Positions 43,725 to 52,844 of a stretch of 64,000 nucleotides of DNA are shown here, in pieces. The notes beneath the pieces are model-generated. The model saw only the letters and a program-made list of their open reading frames with translations. It was not told where the DNA came from and searched no databases. The DNA comes from Atopobiaceae bacterium (GTDB lineage: Bacteria; Actinomycetota; Coriobacteriia; Coriobacteriales; Atopobiaceae). The translations under genes were made by a program, and so were the position numbers. The stretch spans positions 682,001 to 746,000 of the forward strand of contig JAKVOB010000001.1 in NCBI GenBank assembly GCA_022483015.1, given 5' to 3'. Positions within the stretch are counted from its first letter, which is position 1, and every line of letters starts with the position of its first letter.

Positions 43725-44636
43725 CTACGCAGAGAAGGCGGTGCAGATCGCGTCGAGCAGCATGACGGCCAGCGTCTGTGCGTCGGCGGTGGTGAAGGTG
43801 CCGTCGCAGGCGTCACCGCAGGGGAGCTGGATGCGCACCGTGGGGGGACGCATCGTGGTGCTGCCGCAGGCGGTCCGGATGCGCATGGGCAGCTCGCTCA
43901 TCTCTCCCATGACGACGTTGGCGACCTTCTCGCCGTCGTCCGGGGCCTTGCATGCGAGCACGAGGACGGCGTTGTCGGTCGGGTCGCCCTCGGAGGCAGA
44001 CTCGACCAGCCTGATGCCCGAGGCATCGGCCGTGGCCGTCGCGAGGTTCCAGATCCTGCCGGCGACGTTCCTCGAGATGGGGTCGCAGGCGGTGATGGAG
44101 AGGCTCACGCCCTCGAGCACGCGGGCCGCGCGGGCGAAGCCCATGGGACCCATGGGGTGCGGCCCTGCGGCCGGCTTTCCGGCCCAGACGTGGTGCAGGC
44201 GCTCGATGGCGTCGAAGGTGTCCTGGAAGGCCATGCCGTCGGCAAAGACGCCCACGTTCTCCTGGAACTGCTTCACGGCGGCCTCGGTGTGCACACCGTA
44301 GCAGCCGTCGGTCTCGCCGCACGAGAAGCCCAGGATGTTGAGGCAGGTCTGCAGGGACCGCACGTCATTGCCATGGAAGTTGGGGAGACGCAGGTACAGG
44401 GTCCTATCGCCCATCTCGTAGGTCTCGTCCACAAGGGCTGCCCAGGTCTGGGAGTCCATGTCGGTGCCGAGGGCGAGGTTGTGGTCGACCCTGAAGCGGG
44501 CCACCGCCTGTGCCGTCGCATGCCCGAAGGCATGCGCGTCGCGCTCGTCGGCCGGTACGTCATATCCCAGGTGCGCGAGGCGGTCCTGTATGTCCTCGAC
44601 GGCGGCGCCGCTCATGCCCTCGACGATAGGTTCCAT
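43725..44636 (-). CDS. protein with two peptidoglycan-binding-like domains
   Basis: A 303-residue protein with two tandem PG_binding_1-like modules: residues about 7-65 (GMSGAAVEDIQDRLAHLGYD to QTWAALVDE) and about 80-150 (GNDVRSLQTCLNILGFSCGE to AAVKQFQENV). A C-terminal region (about 170-303) follows, with no recognised catalytic motif. No signal peptide or membrane segment is visible, odd for a wall-binding protein. In related actinobacteria such repeats are fused to an amidase; here no amidase motif was seen. It lies between tRNA-Gln and the polyprenyl synthase gene. Confidence 0.7.
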   Translation of the reverse strand: MEPIVEGMSGAAVEDIQDRLAHLGYDVPADERDAHAFGHATAQAVARFRVDHNLALGTDMDSQTWAALVDETYEMGDRTLYLRLPNFHGNDVRSLQTCLNILGFSCGETDGCYGVHTEAAVKQFQENVGVFADGMAFQDTFDAIERLHHVWAGKPAAGPHPMGPMGFARAARVLEGVSLSITACDPISRNVAGRIWNLATATADASGIRLVESASEGDPTDNAVLVLACKAPDDGEKVANVVMGEMSELPMRIRTACGSTTMRPPTVRIQLPCGDACDGTFTTADAQTLAVMLLDAICTAFSA

Positions 44637-44669
44637 GGTTCGTGTTCTCCCTTGCCGGTGGTCGGGCGC

Positions 44670-45737
44670 TCAGGCGCCGCGTGCCACGAAGAAGTCTGCC
44701 ATCGATGCGAGCGTGGCCATGTAGCCGGCCGTGAGGCTGCTGCCTGCGAGGGTCCGCTTGGCCCTGTCGACCAGCTCGAGCGCGTGCGTCCGTGCCTGGT
44801 CGACCGCTCCACAAGCCTCCATGATATCAACCGCCCGGGCGAGCTGGTCCGTGCCCGTCTCATGAGCAGAGAGAATCCGCACGAGCTCGTCCGCCTCCGG
44901 GGCGGGGGCGGATGCGAGCGCGAGCACGGCGACGAGGGTCCGCTTGCCCTCCGTGATGTCACCGCGGAAGTCCTTGCCTTGGGCCTCTGCGTCGCCGACG
45001 AGGTTGAGGAGGTCGTCCTGCAGCTGGAAGGCGAGCCCGCAGTCGAGGCCGAACGACCGGAGCGCCTCGACGTCCGTCTCGTCCGCCCCGCCGATGATGG
45101 CGCCGATCGCCAGGGGCGACGCCGCCGAGTAGTGCGCCGTCTTGAGCGTCGCCATGGCGAGGTAGTCCGCGGCGGTGACGTCCCATCGTCCGTCACGGGC
45201 CCAGCCGAGGTCGAGCGCCTGGCCCTCCATCGTGCGGCGGCACATGGCATAGAGCTCCGAGAGGACGCGGCAGCGCACGTCCACGGCAAGCGTCGTGTCG
45301 TCGGCCACGAGTCCCAAGGTGGTGGCCAGGCCCAGGTCACCGCAGTTGGTGGCCAAGCCTATACCCTCCGTGAGGTGGAGGCATGGCTCGCCGCGACGTG
45401 TCGTGCCCTCGTCCGCTATGTCGTCGTGGATGAGGGCTGCGCCCTGGAAGTGCTCGATGGCAGCGGCTGCGCTCATCGCGTCGGCCGCGTGCCCGCCCGT
45501 GGCCTCGCAGGCCAGCAGGCAGATGAGTGGCCTCACCCGCTTGCCCGCGTTGGACGTGTAGCGGGTGAGCGGCCCATAGAGGTAGCGCGCAAGGTCAGGC
45601 CTCACGGAAGCGGGTGAGGCCTGGTCACGCGTGGGGTCATAGGGTTCGAGCAGGTAGCTGTCGAGATCATGGGCATGCCGGGAGAGGAACTCCCTGAAGC
45701 GCGCCCCGCCGTCGCCTTCCTGGGAGGGACGCCCCAT
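44670..45737 (-). CDS. polyprenyl diphosphate synthase family protein
   Basis: A 355-residue trans-isoprenyl diphosphate synthase that elongates isoprenoid chains. The first Asp-rich motif is LIHDDIADEG (DDxxD) and the second QLQDDLLNLVGDAEAQGKD, in which the last Asp of DDxxD is Asn (DDLLN). Other landmarks are AGKRVRPLICLLACEATGG and GDITEGKRTLVAVLAL. Chain length cannot be told from sequence. ATG 45737 lies one base after the galE stop, so the two are probably co-transcribed. Confidence 0.9.
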   Translation of the reverse strand: MGRPSQEGDGGARFREFLSRHAHDLDSYLLEPYDPTRDQASPASVRPDLARYLYGPLTRYTSNAGKRVRPLICLLACEATGGHAADAMSAAAAIEHFQGAALIHDDIADEGTTRRGEPCLHLTEGIGLATNCGDLGLATTLGLVADDTTLAVDVRCRVLSELYAMCRRTMEGQALDLGWARDGRWDVTAADYLAMATLKTAHYSAASPLAIGAIIGGADETDVEALRSFGLDCGLAFQLQDDLLNLVGDAEAQGKDFRGDITEGKRTLVAVLALASAPAPEADELVRILSAHETGTDQLARAVDIMEACGAVDQARTHALELVDRAKRTLAGSSLTAGYMATLASMADFFVARGA

Positions 45738-45738
45738 G

Positions 45739-46800
45739 CTACTCGGCCGTCGCGTAGCCGTCGGGGTTCTTCTGCTGCCAGTTCCAGGAGTCCCGGCACA
45801 TGTCATCGATGTCATACCGCGCATGCCAGCCCATCTCGCGGGCCGCCTTGTCGCAGTTGCCGTAGTTCTCGGCGATGTCGCCTGCGCGGCGCGGCTCGAT
45901 CTTGTAGGGGAGGTCCTTGCCGCATGCCTTGGAGAAGGCCTTGATGACCTCGAGCACGGAGGACCCCTTGCCGGTGCCCAGGTTGAAGATCTCGACACCA
46001 GCCTTGCCGTTCATCCAGGCGAGCGCGGCCACATGGCCGCTTGCGAGGTCCATCACGTGGATGTAGTCGCGCACGCCGGTGCCGTCGGGGGTGGGGTAGT
46101 CGTCACCATAGACGCGGACGTACTCGCGCTTGCCGATGGCGACCTGGGCCACGTAGGGCACGAGGTTGTTGGGGATGCCCTTGGGGTCCTCGCCCATGAG
46201 GCCGCTCTCGTGTGCGCCGATGGGGTTGAAGTAGCGGAGGAGGACGACGTCCCACTCGGGGTCAGCCGTGTACAGGTCGGTCAGGATCTGCTCGATCATC
46301 CACTTGGTCCAGCCATAGGGGTTGGTGGCCGGCTTCTTGGGGCTCTCCTCGGTCAGCGGCAGGCTGTCGGGGTCGCCGTAGACGGTCGACGAGCTCGAGA
46401 AGATGATCGACTTGCAGCCGTGCTCGCGCATCACGTCCACGAGCGTGAGGGTGTTGCCCAGGTTGTTGGCGTAGTACTCGATGGGCTTGGTGACCGACTC
46501 GCCCACGGCCTTGAAGCCGGCGAAGTGGATGACGCGGTCTATCGCGTTCTCGGAGAAGACCTCCTCGAGCTTCGCGCGGTCGTTGACGTCAGCCTGGTAG
46601 AACGTGAGGTTCTTGGCGGCCTCGGGACCGACGATCTGCTTGATGCGGTCGACGGCCTTCTCCGAGGAGTTGGAGAGGTCGTCGACGATGACGGCGTGAT
46701 ATCCGTTCTGGAGAAGCTCGACCACGGTGTGGCTTCCGATGAAGCCGGCGCCGCCGGTGACGAGGACGCAGGTGTCTTCAGATGTCTTGGCCTGGGCCAT
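45739..46800 (-). CDS. galE: UDP-glucose 4-epimerase
   Basis: GalE interconverts UDP-glucose and UDP-galactose (and sometimes the N-acetyl forms). The 353-residue SDR enzyme has the NAD fold GGAGFIGSHTVVELLQNGY, catalytic SSSSTVYG and NPYGWTKWMIE (YxxxK), and substrate region RYFNPIGAHESGLMGEDP. ATG 46800 has GAGAGGAACC upstream; the longer upstream frame lacks homology. It may feed precursors to the cell-surface glycans made by the nearby transferases. Confidence 0.95.
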   Translation of the reverse strand: MAQAKTSEDTCVLVTGGAGFIGSHTVVELLQNGYHAVIVDDLSNSSEKAVDRIKQIVGPEAAKNLTFYQADVNDRAKLEEVFSENAIDRVIHFAGFKAVGESVTKPIEYYANNLGNTLTLVDVMREHGCKSIIFSSSSTVYGDPDSLPLTEESPKKPATNPYGWTKWMIEQILTDLYTADPEWDVVLLRYFNPIGAHESGLMGEDPKGIPNNLVPYVAQVAIGKREYVRVYGDDYPTPDGTGVRDYIHVMDLASGHVAALAWMNGKAGVEIFNLGTGKGSSVLEVIKAFSKACGKDLPYKIEPRRAGDIAENYGNCDKAAREMGWHARYDIDDMCRDSWNWQQKNPDGYATAE

Positions 46801-46994
46801 GATGGTTCCTCTCGACGTTGGTATCGCGAACCGCCGTGCGGGCGGTGATGTGCCGAAGCACCAGAGAGTATATCTTCTCGGCCATGCGCATGGGATGGAG
46901 GGACGTCGCGCCTGCCGGCAGGTGTCGACCGTTCGCGTCCGCCGACCGCCCGTTCCTCCCATGGCCCCCAATGGTCACAGCAATCATGCTAAGC

Positions 46995-47004
46995 TGTTTG
47001 AACA
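46995..47004. promoter_or_regulatory. operator-like palindrome before the PTS gene
   Basis: TGTTTGAACA is the exact reverse complement of site 2 (TGTTCAAACA at 22662) in the sugar ABC region. It is 95 bp before the PTS IIBC start. The remaining 298-nt galE-PTS gap holds no gene and no certain promoter. Confidence 0.5.
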
Positions 47005-47098
47005 AGTTGGGACGGCCTGTGGTGGGCGGCAGGGGCACCTGGGCGCATGCACGTCCCAGGCGACGCGGCCATCGAGCTGACGGGGAGAAGCGCCTGCG

Positions 47099-48694
47099 AT
47101 GATGCAGAGGATTCAGAGGTTCGGCGGCGCCATGTTCACCCCCGTGCTGCTCTTCGCGTTCGCGGGGATGGTCGTGGGCATCGGCACCCTCTTCACCACG
47201 GAGACGATCTTCGGTGACCTGGCCGCCAAGGGGACCGTCTGGTATGACTGCTGGAGCGTCGTGCTCGCGGGCGGATGGACGGTCTTCAACCAGATTCCCC
47301 TGCTGTTCGCCGTATCGCTGCCCATAGGGCTTGCCACCAAGCAGAACGCGCGATGCTGCATGGAGGTGCTCGTCGCCTACCTCACGTTCAACTACTTCGT
47401 GAACGCCATCCTCACCGCCTGGGGACCCCAGCTCGGCGTCGACTTCTCTGCCGAGGTCGGTAACGCCTCGGGCCTTGCCAGCATCGCCGGCATCAAGACG
47501 CTCGACATGGGCATGATCGGGGCGCTCGCCATCTCGGGTGTCGTCATCTGGCTGCACGACCGCCTCTTCGACACGGAGCTCCCGGAGTGGCTGGGGGTCT
47601 TCTCGGGCTCGACCTTCGTGTACATGGTCTCGTTCGTGGTGATGATCCCGCTCGCCGTGCTCGCCTGCCTGCTCTGGCCCAAGGTGCAGGTGGGGATGCA
47701 TGTGTTCCAGGGGTTCATCATGACCTCTGGGGCGCTGGGCGTCTGGGTCTTCGTCTTCCTCGAGAGGATCCTCATTCCCTTCGGGCTCCATCACCTGCTC
47801 TACGCGCCGTTCTACTATGACAACGTGGTCGTCGATGGAGGCATCTACGCGGCCTTCGCCAAGCAGCTGCCACAGATCGCGGCCTCGACGGACTCGCTCA
47901 AGGACCTGGCTCCCTATGCCTCCTATACGGCTACCGGATGGTCGAAGGTCTTCGGATGCCCCGGCATCGCGCTCGCCTTCTATGCCACCGCCAGGCCCGA
48001 GCGGCGTAAGGAGCTCCTTGCCCTGCTCATCCCCATCACGGTCACGGCCGTCCTATGCGGCGTGACCGAGCCCATCGAGTTCACGTTCCTCTTCGTGGCG
48101 CCGCCGCTGTTCCTGGTGCATGCGCTGTTGGCAGCGACCCTGTCCATGGTGCTCAACCTCCTGGGCGTGGTGGGGGTCTTCTCGGGCGGGCTCATCGAGA
48201 TGGCCTCGCTCAACCTCATCCCACTGGCGGCCAGCCATGGGAGCACCTATCTCGTGGCCTTGGGGGTCGGCCTCTGCTTCACGGCCATCTACTTCGTGGT
48301 CTTCCGCTTCCTCATCATCCGCTTCGACTTCAGGACGCCCGGGCGCGAGGATGACGAGGAGCAGGTCGAGTTCAAGAGCCGGAAGCAGGTCATGGAGGCA
48401 CGAGCCCGTGAGGCGACAGGTGCCTCGGACGGTGGGCTGCCCGAGGACAGGTGGACTGCCGTCGCACGTGCCTCCCTCGGGCTGCTTGGCGGTGCAGACA
48501 ACATCGTCGACGTGAGCAACTGTGCCACCCGCCTTCGGGTGAGCGTGGTCGACGAGGCCCTGGTGGGCTCGGACGAGGACTTCAAGGCAGCGGGTGCCCT
48601 CGGGTGTGCGAAGAGCGGCCGTTCGGTCCAGGTGATCATCGGGCTGTCGGTGGTCCAGGTGCGCGAGCGCTTCGAGGCACTGCTCGGCAGGTAG
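47099..48694 (+). CDS. PTS alpha-glucoside/maltose-type EIIBC component
   Basis: A 531-residue PTS permease: an EIIC membrane domain of about ten segments (GGAMFTPVLLFAFAGMVVGI, PFGLHHLLYAPFYYD, GVTEPIEFTFLFVAPPLFLV) followed by a short EIIB domain with the phosphorylated cysteine in DVSNCATRLRVSVVD (near residue 480). It fits the MalX/AglA/GlvC branch that imports and phosphorylates alpha-glucosides or maltose. No EIIA is fused. The shared palindrome suggests co-regulation with the ABC and GH13 genes. GGGGAG precedes ATG 47099. Confidence 0.88.
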   Translation: MMQRIQRFGGAMFTPVLLFAFAGMVVGIGTLFTTETIFGDLAAKGTVWYDCWSVVLAGGWTVFNQIPLLFAVSLPIGLATKQNARCCMEVLVAYLTFNYFVNAILTAWGPQLGVDFSAEVGNASGLASIAGIKTLDMGMIGALAISGVVIWLHDRLFDTELPEWLGVFSGSTFVYMVSFVVMIPLAVLACLLWPKVQVGMHVFQGFIMTSGALGVWVFVFLERILIPFGLHHLLYAPFYYDNVVVDGGIYAAFAKQLPQIAASTDSLKDLAPYASYTATGWSKVFGCPGIALAFYATARPERRKELLALLIPITVTAVLCGVTEPIEFTFLFVAPPLFLVHALLAATLSMVLNLLGVVGVFSGGLIEMASLNLIPLAASHGSTYLVALGVGLCFTAIYFVVFRFLIIRFDFRTPGREDDEEQVEFKSRKQVMEARAREATGASDGGLPEDRWTAVARASLGLLGGADNIVDVSNCATRLRVSVVDEALVGSDEDFKAAGALGCAKSGRSVQVIIGLSVVQVRERFEALLGR

Positions 48695-48747
48695 CCGCTA
48701 CAATCTTCCACGACGGAGGTCGTCGGCCTGACGGGAGGGGATCGGGT

Positions 48748-49344
48748 TTGGCACGGAACTCGAAGCGGGCCCGCGATGCCCGGCGTGGCACGAGGGCGGA
48801 CTCGGACGAGGGGACCCCTCGTCCTCCCGCATCCCAGGCGCCCGAGCCTTCCCGTGGGCTCGACCGGCTCTTCCTGGTCCTTGAGGTCCTTCTCTGCATC
48901 GTGCCGTTCGTCGCGACGGGAATCGTCATGTCCGGTGCCTCGGCCGCAGGCCAGGACCTCTCCGAATACCTGCGTGATGACGGCGTGGTCCTCGTCGAGT
49001 TCATCGCTGCCATGGCCCAGGTGCTCGTGGCATGGGTCCTGCGCATCGTGCACGACCATCACGCGTGCGGGGATGGTGGATATGCGCTGGCCAACGCGAT
49101 CGGGCTCGTCTGCGGCGAGTTGCTGCTCCAGAACCTCGTCGGGGCGATCGGGTGCGGCCTTGTCCTATGGCGTCTCTGGCGACATGACGCGGCGGCGCTC
49201 GCCCCCTGGGCGCGTGCGCGCGGGGTGGGAGGCGTGCTCGCGGATGTGTCGGGTGCCATCGTGCTGGTCTGCCTGGGCGGCATCTGCACCTTCGCCCTGG
49301 CGAGGCTCTCGGCCCAGGGGCTGATACCCGCTGGGCTGCTCTAG
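48748..49344 (+). CDS. hypothetical four-TM membrane protein
   Basis: A 198-residue protein starting at TTG 48748 (ribosome-binding site GGGAGGGG). A basic, proline-rich N-terminus of about 45 residues (LARNSKRARDARRGTRADSD) is followed by four hydrophobic segments (FLVLEVLLCIVPFVATGIVM, VVLVEFIAAMAQVLVAWVLR, ALANAIGLVCGELLLQNLVG, VLADVSGAIVLVCLGGICTF). No domain was recognised. It lies 53 nt after the PTS gene, on the same strand, and converges on the riboflavin ECF genes. Confidence 0.6.
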   Translation: MARNSKRARDARRGTRADSDEGTPRPPASQAPEPSRGLDRLFLVLEVLLCIVPFVATGIVMSGASAAGQDLSEYLRDDGVVLVEFIAAMAQVLVAWVLRIVHDHHACGDGGYALANAIGLVCGELLLQNLVGAIGCGLVLWRLWRHDAAALAPWARARGVGGVLADVSGAIVLVCLGGICTFALARLSAQGLIPAGLL

Positions 49345-49363
49345 GACGTATCTTCCCTAAGGC

Positions 49364-50158
49364 CTATCCCAGGAAGAGGAGGATGGCGAGGTAGCCTGCG
49401 GCGAGGGCTGCGAAGGCACCGTCACGCGGGTGCAGGCGCAGCTCGTGATAGTGGGTGCGCGCCGCGCCGCCCTCGTAGCAGCGGGCGTCGAGGGCGCGCG
49501 AGAGACCGTTCGCATGTCGTATGGCGCCGGCGAGCAGGGGCACCATGAGGGCCATGGCCGCACGTGCGCGTTCCATGGGACGCCCCGTCTCGAGCGTGCC
49601 GCCGCGTGCGGCCTGGGCCTGGCGGATGTCGGCCGCCTCGTCGGAGAGCGTCGGCACGAAGCGCAGGGCGAGCGACATGACCATGGCGACCTCATGCACC
49701 GGTAGCCCCAGGTGGGACAGGGGCGAGAGCAGGGACTCGAAGGCGTCGGCGAGTGCCGTGGGGGTGGTGGTGACCATGAGGGTCGCGCCCATGACCACGA
49801 GCAGGCCGAAGCGGCACGAGTAGAGCACGGCCGCCCAGACGCCACCGGTCGTGAGACGAACGGGACCCAGGGTCGCGACCACGTCTCCCGTCTGCACGAA
49901 GAGGAGGTTGAAGAGGCCGACCACCAGGAGGAACACGAGGATCCCCCCAACCGACGAGAGCACGCGGCCTGGTCGCACCCCGCAGGCGAGCACGAGGCAT
50001 GCGGTGAGGGCGGCGGCAAGCGCCAGCTGGGCCGGCGTTCCCACGAGCATGCTCGAGACCATGAGCACAAGCATCACGAGCGCCTTGCACCGTGGGTCGA
50101 GCCGGTGGAGGGGCGAGTCGCCGGGGACGTAGCTCCCCATGCCGATGCGTGCGGACAT
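49364..50158 (-). CDS. ECF transporter T component (riboflavin operon)
   Basis: A 264-residue EcfT with membrane segments such as ALVMLVLMVSSMLVGTPAQL and the cytoplasmic coupling region (ALRFVPTLSDEAADIRQAQA, then ARGGTLETG) carrying the A-R-G triplet. The N-terminal YVPGDSPLHRLDPRCKALVM resembles the other EcfT at 15939. It is the third gene of the ribU-ecfAA-ecfT operon, one base after the ATPase gene, and scaffolds the S protein to the ATPases. Confidence 0.9.
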   Translation of the reverse strand: MSARIGMGSYVPGDSPLHRLDPRCKALVMLVLMVSSMLVGTPAQLALAAALTACLVLACGVRPGRVLSSVGGILVFLLVVGLFNLLFVQTGDVVATLGPVRLTTGGVWAAVLYSCRFGLLVVMGATLMVTTTPTALADAFESLLSPLSHLGLPVHEVAMVMSLALRFVPTLSDEAADIRQAQAARGGTLETGRPMERARAAMALMVPLLAGAIRHANGLSRALDARCYEGGAARTHYHELRLHPRDGAFAALAAGYLAILLFLG

Positions 50159-50159
50159 C

Positions 50160-51911
50160 TCAGCGCCTCCCCGCGATGGCATCTGCGAGTGCACCGATGG
50201 TGAGGGGGCCACGCCCGCCTGGTGCGAGCGGGGGGCCGGCATGCCCGCGTCGGTCGAGGAGCCGTGCCCAGGCAAGGGGTGACGGCACCCCGAGTCCCAT
50301 GGCCGTGAGCTCGTCCCCATGCGAGAAGACCTCCGCCGGCGTGTCGTCGAGGCACATGCGCCCGTCGTCGAGCACGCAGACGCGGTCGGCGAGCTCGGCG
50401 ACCGTCTCCATGGAGTGCGAGACGAGCAGGATGGTCCTGCCGCCCTGATGGAGGCGGCGGACGAGGTCGGTCACGTGCGCGGCCCCGCGCGGGTCGAGCC
50501 CGCTCGTGGGCTCGTCGAGCACGAGGACGTCAGGGTCCGAGGCAAGGGTCCCCGCAATCGCGGCCAGGCGCTGCTGACCTCCCGAGACCTCGAAGGGGGA
50601 GGAGTCGGCCAGGTCCGATATCCCCAGGAATTCGAGGGTGCGGGTCACGCGGTCGGAGACCTCCTGCGCATCGAGGCCGAGGTTGGTCGGGCCGAACGCG
50701 ACGTCCTGGGCGATGGTCTGGGCGAAGAGCTGGCGCTCGGGGTGCTGCATGACATAGCCCACATGGCCCCTGAGCTCGCGCCGGCGCCTGCGGTCATGGG
50801 TGTCGACGCCGCAGATGCGGACGTTCCCCCGGTCTGGCATGGCAAGGGCGCACACGAGGTGGGCGAGCGTGGACTTGCCCGAACCGGTCTGTCCCACGAG
50901 GGCCACGAGCTCGCCTTTCCCCAGGGCCAGCGTGAGGTCGTCCACGGCCGGGCGTGTCCCATACGAGAAGGACACATGGTCGAGCTCGACGACGGTGTCG
51001 GCCTGGGCGGGCTCCACCTGGGGACCCGTGGGCGCGCGGTGCCTCTCGGCCGCCTGTATGCCCTTGTGGGCGACCGCGTCGAGAAGGACCTCGTCATCGC
51101 AGGTGGAGGGCACGTCGACCGAGCGGTCGCGGAGGGCATGCGAGAGGCGCGCCGCGAAGGGCATCGTCAGGCCGAGCGCGAGGAGCTCGTCGCCATGCGA
51201 GAAGACCTCCTCGGGGGTCCCCTCGAGGGCGACGTGACCGTGGTCGAGCACGAGGACACGGTCAGCCGAGAGGGCCTCGTCCACGAAGTGGGTGATGTGG
51301 ATGGTGGTGACGTCCGTCTCGGCAAGCTCGTCGAGCACGTGCATGATGCCGGCACGGCCGCGTACGTCGAGCGAGGCACCGGGCTCGTCGAGCACGAGGA
51401 CGGACGGTCCCATGGCGAGCGCCCCCGCCAGGGCCACACGCTGCTGCTGGCCACCCGACAGGTGGGTGGGGTCGGCCTGGGCATAGGCCCCCATCGCCAC
51501 ACGCCCCAGCTCGCGGTCCACGCGACGGCAGATCTCGCCACGAGGCATGCCGAGGTTCTCGGGGCCGAAGGCGACGTCGTCTGCGACCACGGTGGTCACG
51601 ATCTGGTCCTCGGGATTCTGGAAGACCAGCCCGATGTCTCGGCGTGCGGCGCGGTAGGCGTCCGGATCGGGCGTCCCGTCCGAGAAGACCGTCCTGCCTG
51701 CCAGCTCGACGGTGCCACCGTCGGGGGCCAACAGGCCGCAGAGGACGCTCGCGAGCGTGGACTTGCCGCTCCCGTTGGCGCCGAGGACGCAGAGCCGCTC
51801 GCCGGCAGCCACATCGAGGTCGATGCCGGCGAGGGCCCAGGTGGAGCCCTCGTCATAGGTGAGCCGCACGCCGCGCAGGCGGATGGGCGGCCTGTCAGGC
51901 GAGCCCGCCAC
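50160..51911 (-). CDS. ECF transporter, fused A1-A2 ATPase (riboflavin operon)
   Basis: A 583-residue protein with two ABC ATPase domains. Domain 1 has GANGSGKST, VFQNPEDQIVTTVVADDVAF, LSGGQQQRVALAGALAMGPS and VLVLDEPGASLDVRG. Domain 2 has GQTGSGKST, VMQHPERQLFAQTIAQDVAF, VSGGQQRLAAIAGTL and VLDEPTSGLDPRG. Both domains look active, unlike the first domain of the orphan fusion at 14557. The gene is 3 nt after ribU and is probably dedicated to riboflavin uptake. Confidence 0.93.
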   Translation of the reverse strand: MAGSPDRPPIRLRGVRLTYDEGSTWALAGIDLDVAAGERLCVLGANGSGKSTLASVLCGLLAPDGGTVELAGRTVFSDGTPDPDAYRAARRDIGLVFQNPEDQIVTTVVADDVAFGPENLGMPRGEICRRVDRELGRVAMGAYAQADPTHLSGGQQQRVALAGALAMGPSVLVLDEPGASLDVRGRAGIMHVLDELAETDVTTIHITHFVDEALSADRVLVLDHGHVALEGTPEEVFSHGDELLALGLTMPFAARLSHALRDRSVDVPSTCDDEVLLDAVAHKGIQAAERHRAPTGPQVEPAQADTVVELDHVSFSYGTRPAVDDLTLALGKGELVALVGQTGSGKSTLAHLVCALAMPDRGNVRICGVDTHDRRRRRELRGHVGYVMQHPERQLFAQTIAQDVAFGPTNLGLDAQEVSDRVTRTLEFLGISDLADSSPFEVSGGQQRLAAIAGTLASDPDVLVLDEPTSGLDPRGAAHVTDLVRRLHQGGRTILLVSHSMETVAELADRVCVLDDGRMCLDDTPAEVFSHGDELTAMGLGVPSPLAWARLLDRRGHAGPPLAPGGRGPLTIGALADAIAGRR

Positions 51912-51914
51912 GGG

Positions 51915-52487
51915 TCATTCTCCCACGAGCTTGGAGACGCTCTTGTAGACCAGGAAGGTGACCACGCAGTTGATGGCAATCTTGAGCAGGTTGAACGGCA
52001 GCAGGATCGGCACGATCATGGCCGCGACCTGGTCGACCGAGACGGCCGAGTAGAGCGGCGTCACGACGAGGTTGCCTCCGATGCAGGCGGCCAGGCAGAC
52101 GACGGCGCCCACGGCCATGCCGATGACGGCACCCCTGCGGGTGTGGATGTGCTGGTAGACGAGGGCGGTGGGAACCGTGAGCGAGACGGCGGCCACGATG
52201 CCCATGAGGGCGCCGAACGGGTCCACGAAGAGGTGGGGCAGCCACATGAGCACGCAGACGAGGGCGCCCGTGGCGGGTCCGAAGGCGAGCCCGGCCACGA
52301 GGCAGACGATGCCCGAGGGGTCGTACTTGAGGTAGGGGGCCGCCGGGAAGATGGGCAGCTCGATGAAGCTCGCGACGATGGCGACTGCCACGAAGAGCGC
52401 ACAGGTGGCGATGCGTCGCGTGTTCCAACCACCTATGGTGCCGGTGGTGGAGTGCGTCGCGGGACGTGCAGAGGGATTGGTGGCCAT
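51915..52487 (-). CDS. ribU: riboflavin ECF transporter S component
   Basis: A 190-residue membrane protein with about six segments. The stretch FIELPIFPAAPYLKYDPSGI is the RibU-type substrate-binding signature, and FGALMGIVAAVSL follows. It binds riboflavin or FMN precursor outside the cell and passes it inward through the downstream ecfAA-ecfT products. ATG 52487 has AAGGAGGG upstream, directly next to the FMN riboswitch, so vitamin status probably controls its translation. Confidence 0.9.
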   Translation of the reverse strand: MATNPSARPATHSTTGTIGGWNTRRIATCALFVAVAIVASFIELPIFPAAPYLKYDPSGIVCLVAGLAFGPATGALVCVLMWLPHLFVDPFGALMGIVAAVSLTVPTALVYQHIHTRRGAVIGMAVGAVVCLAACIGGNLVVTPLYSAVSVDQVAAMIVPILLPFNLLKIAINCVVTFLVYKSVSKLVGE

Positions 52488-52499
52488 GGAAGGCCCTCC

Positions 52500-52628
52500 T
52501 TCTCTTGTGTCCGGACTTTGACCGTTGGCCCTGGAATCACACCAGGTCAGCCGCTTTACGCGGGTCGCGGGCTCCGGCATGCGCACATGCCGTTACCGCC
52601 AGTGGGGAATCTCACCCCGCCCTGAGAA
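52500..52628 (-). ncRNA. FMN riboswitch (RFN element) controlling the riboflavin ECF operon
   Basis: Read on the minus strand, the conserved RFN blocks appear in order: CAGGGCGGGGTGAGATTCCC, CACTGGCGGTAA, GAGCCCGCGACCCGCG, GACCTGGTGTGATTCCAGG, GCCAACGGTCAAAGTCCGGA. The closing stem pairs TTCTC with GAGAA, and the ribosome-binding site AAGGAGGG of ribU follows at once, so FMN binding probably blocks translation. An extended -10-like TGCTAGCAT lies just upstream (near 52640). Confidence 0.93.
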
Positions 52629-52809
52629 TGCGATGACGATGCTAGCACATGTGCATGGGTGCATGACAGGGGTGTTTCGCTCATCATCTGCTCCTTGCTG
52701 GTCCAGCAACGCTCGTGGCCTGTGACCTGGCATAGGCTCGCAGCGGCGGCATGTGACTCGTGAGCTGATGCGGCATGAGCCTGATTGTTCGGCAATTTAC
52801 GATTTTGAG

Positions 52810-52838
52810 TTGACTTGGCAAAACAGGCGCCGTAATAT
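52810..52838 (+). promoter_or_regulatory. strong sigma-70-type promoter of the met-nif-like operon
   Basis: TTGACT at 52810-52815, a 17-bp spacer and TAATAT at 52833-52838 match the -35/-10 consensus at five of six positions each. It is the best promoter in the window. Transcription would start near 52845, leaving about 350 nt of leader before metN. The 160 nt before it (52630-52800) hold no gene. Confidence 0.8.
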
Positions 52839-52844
52839 CTCTCA

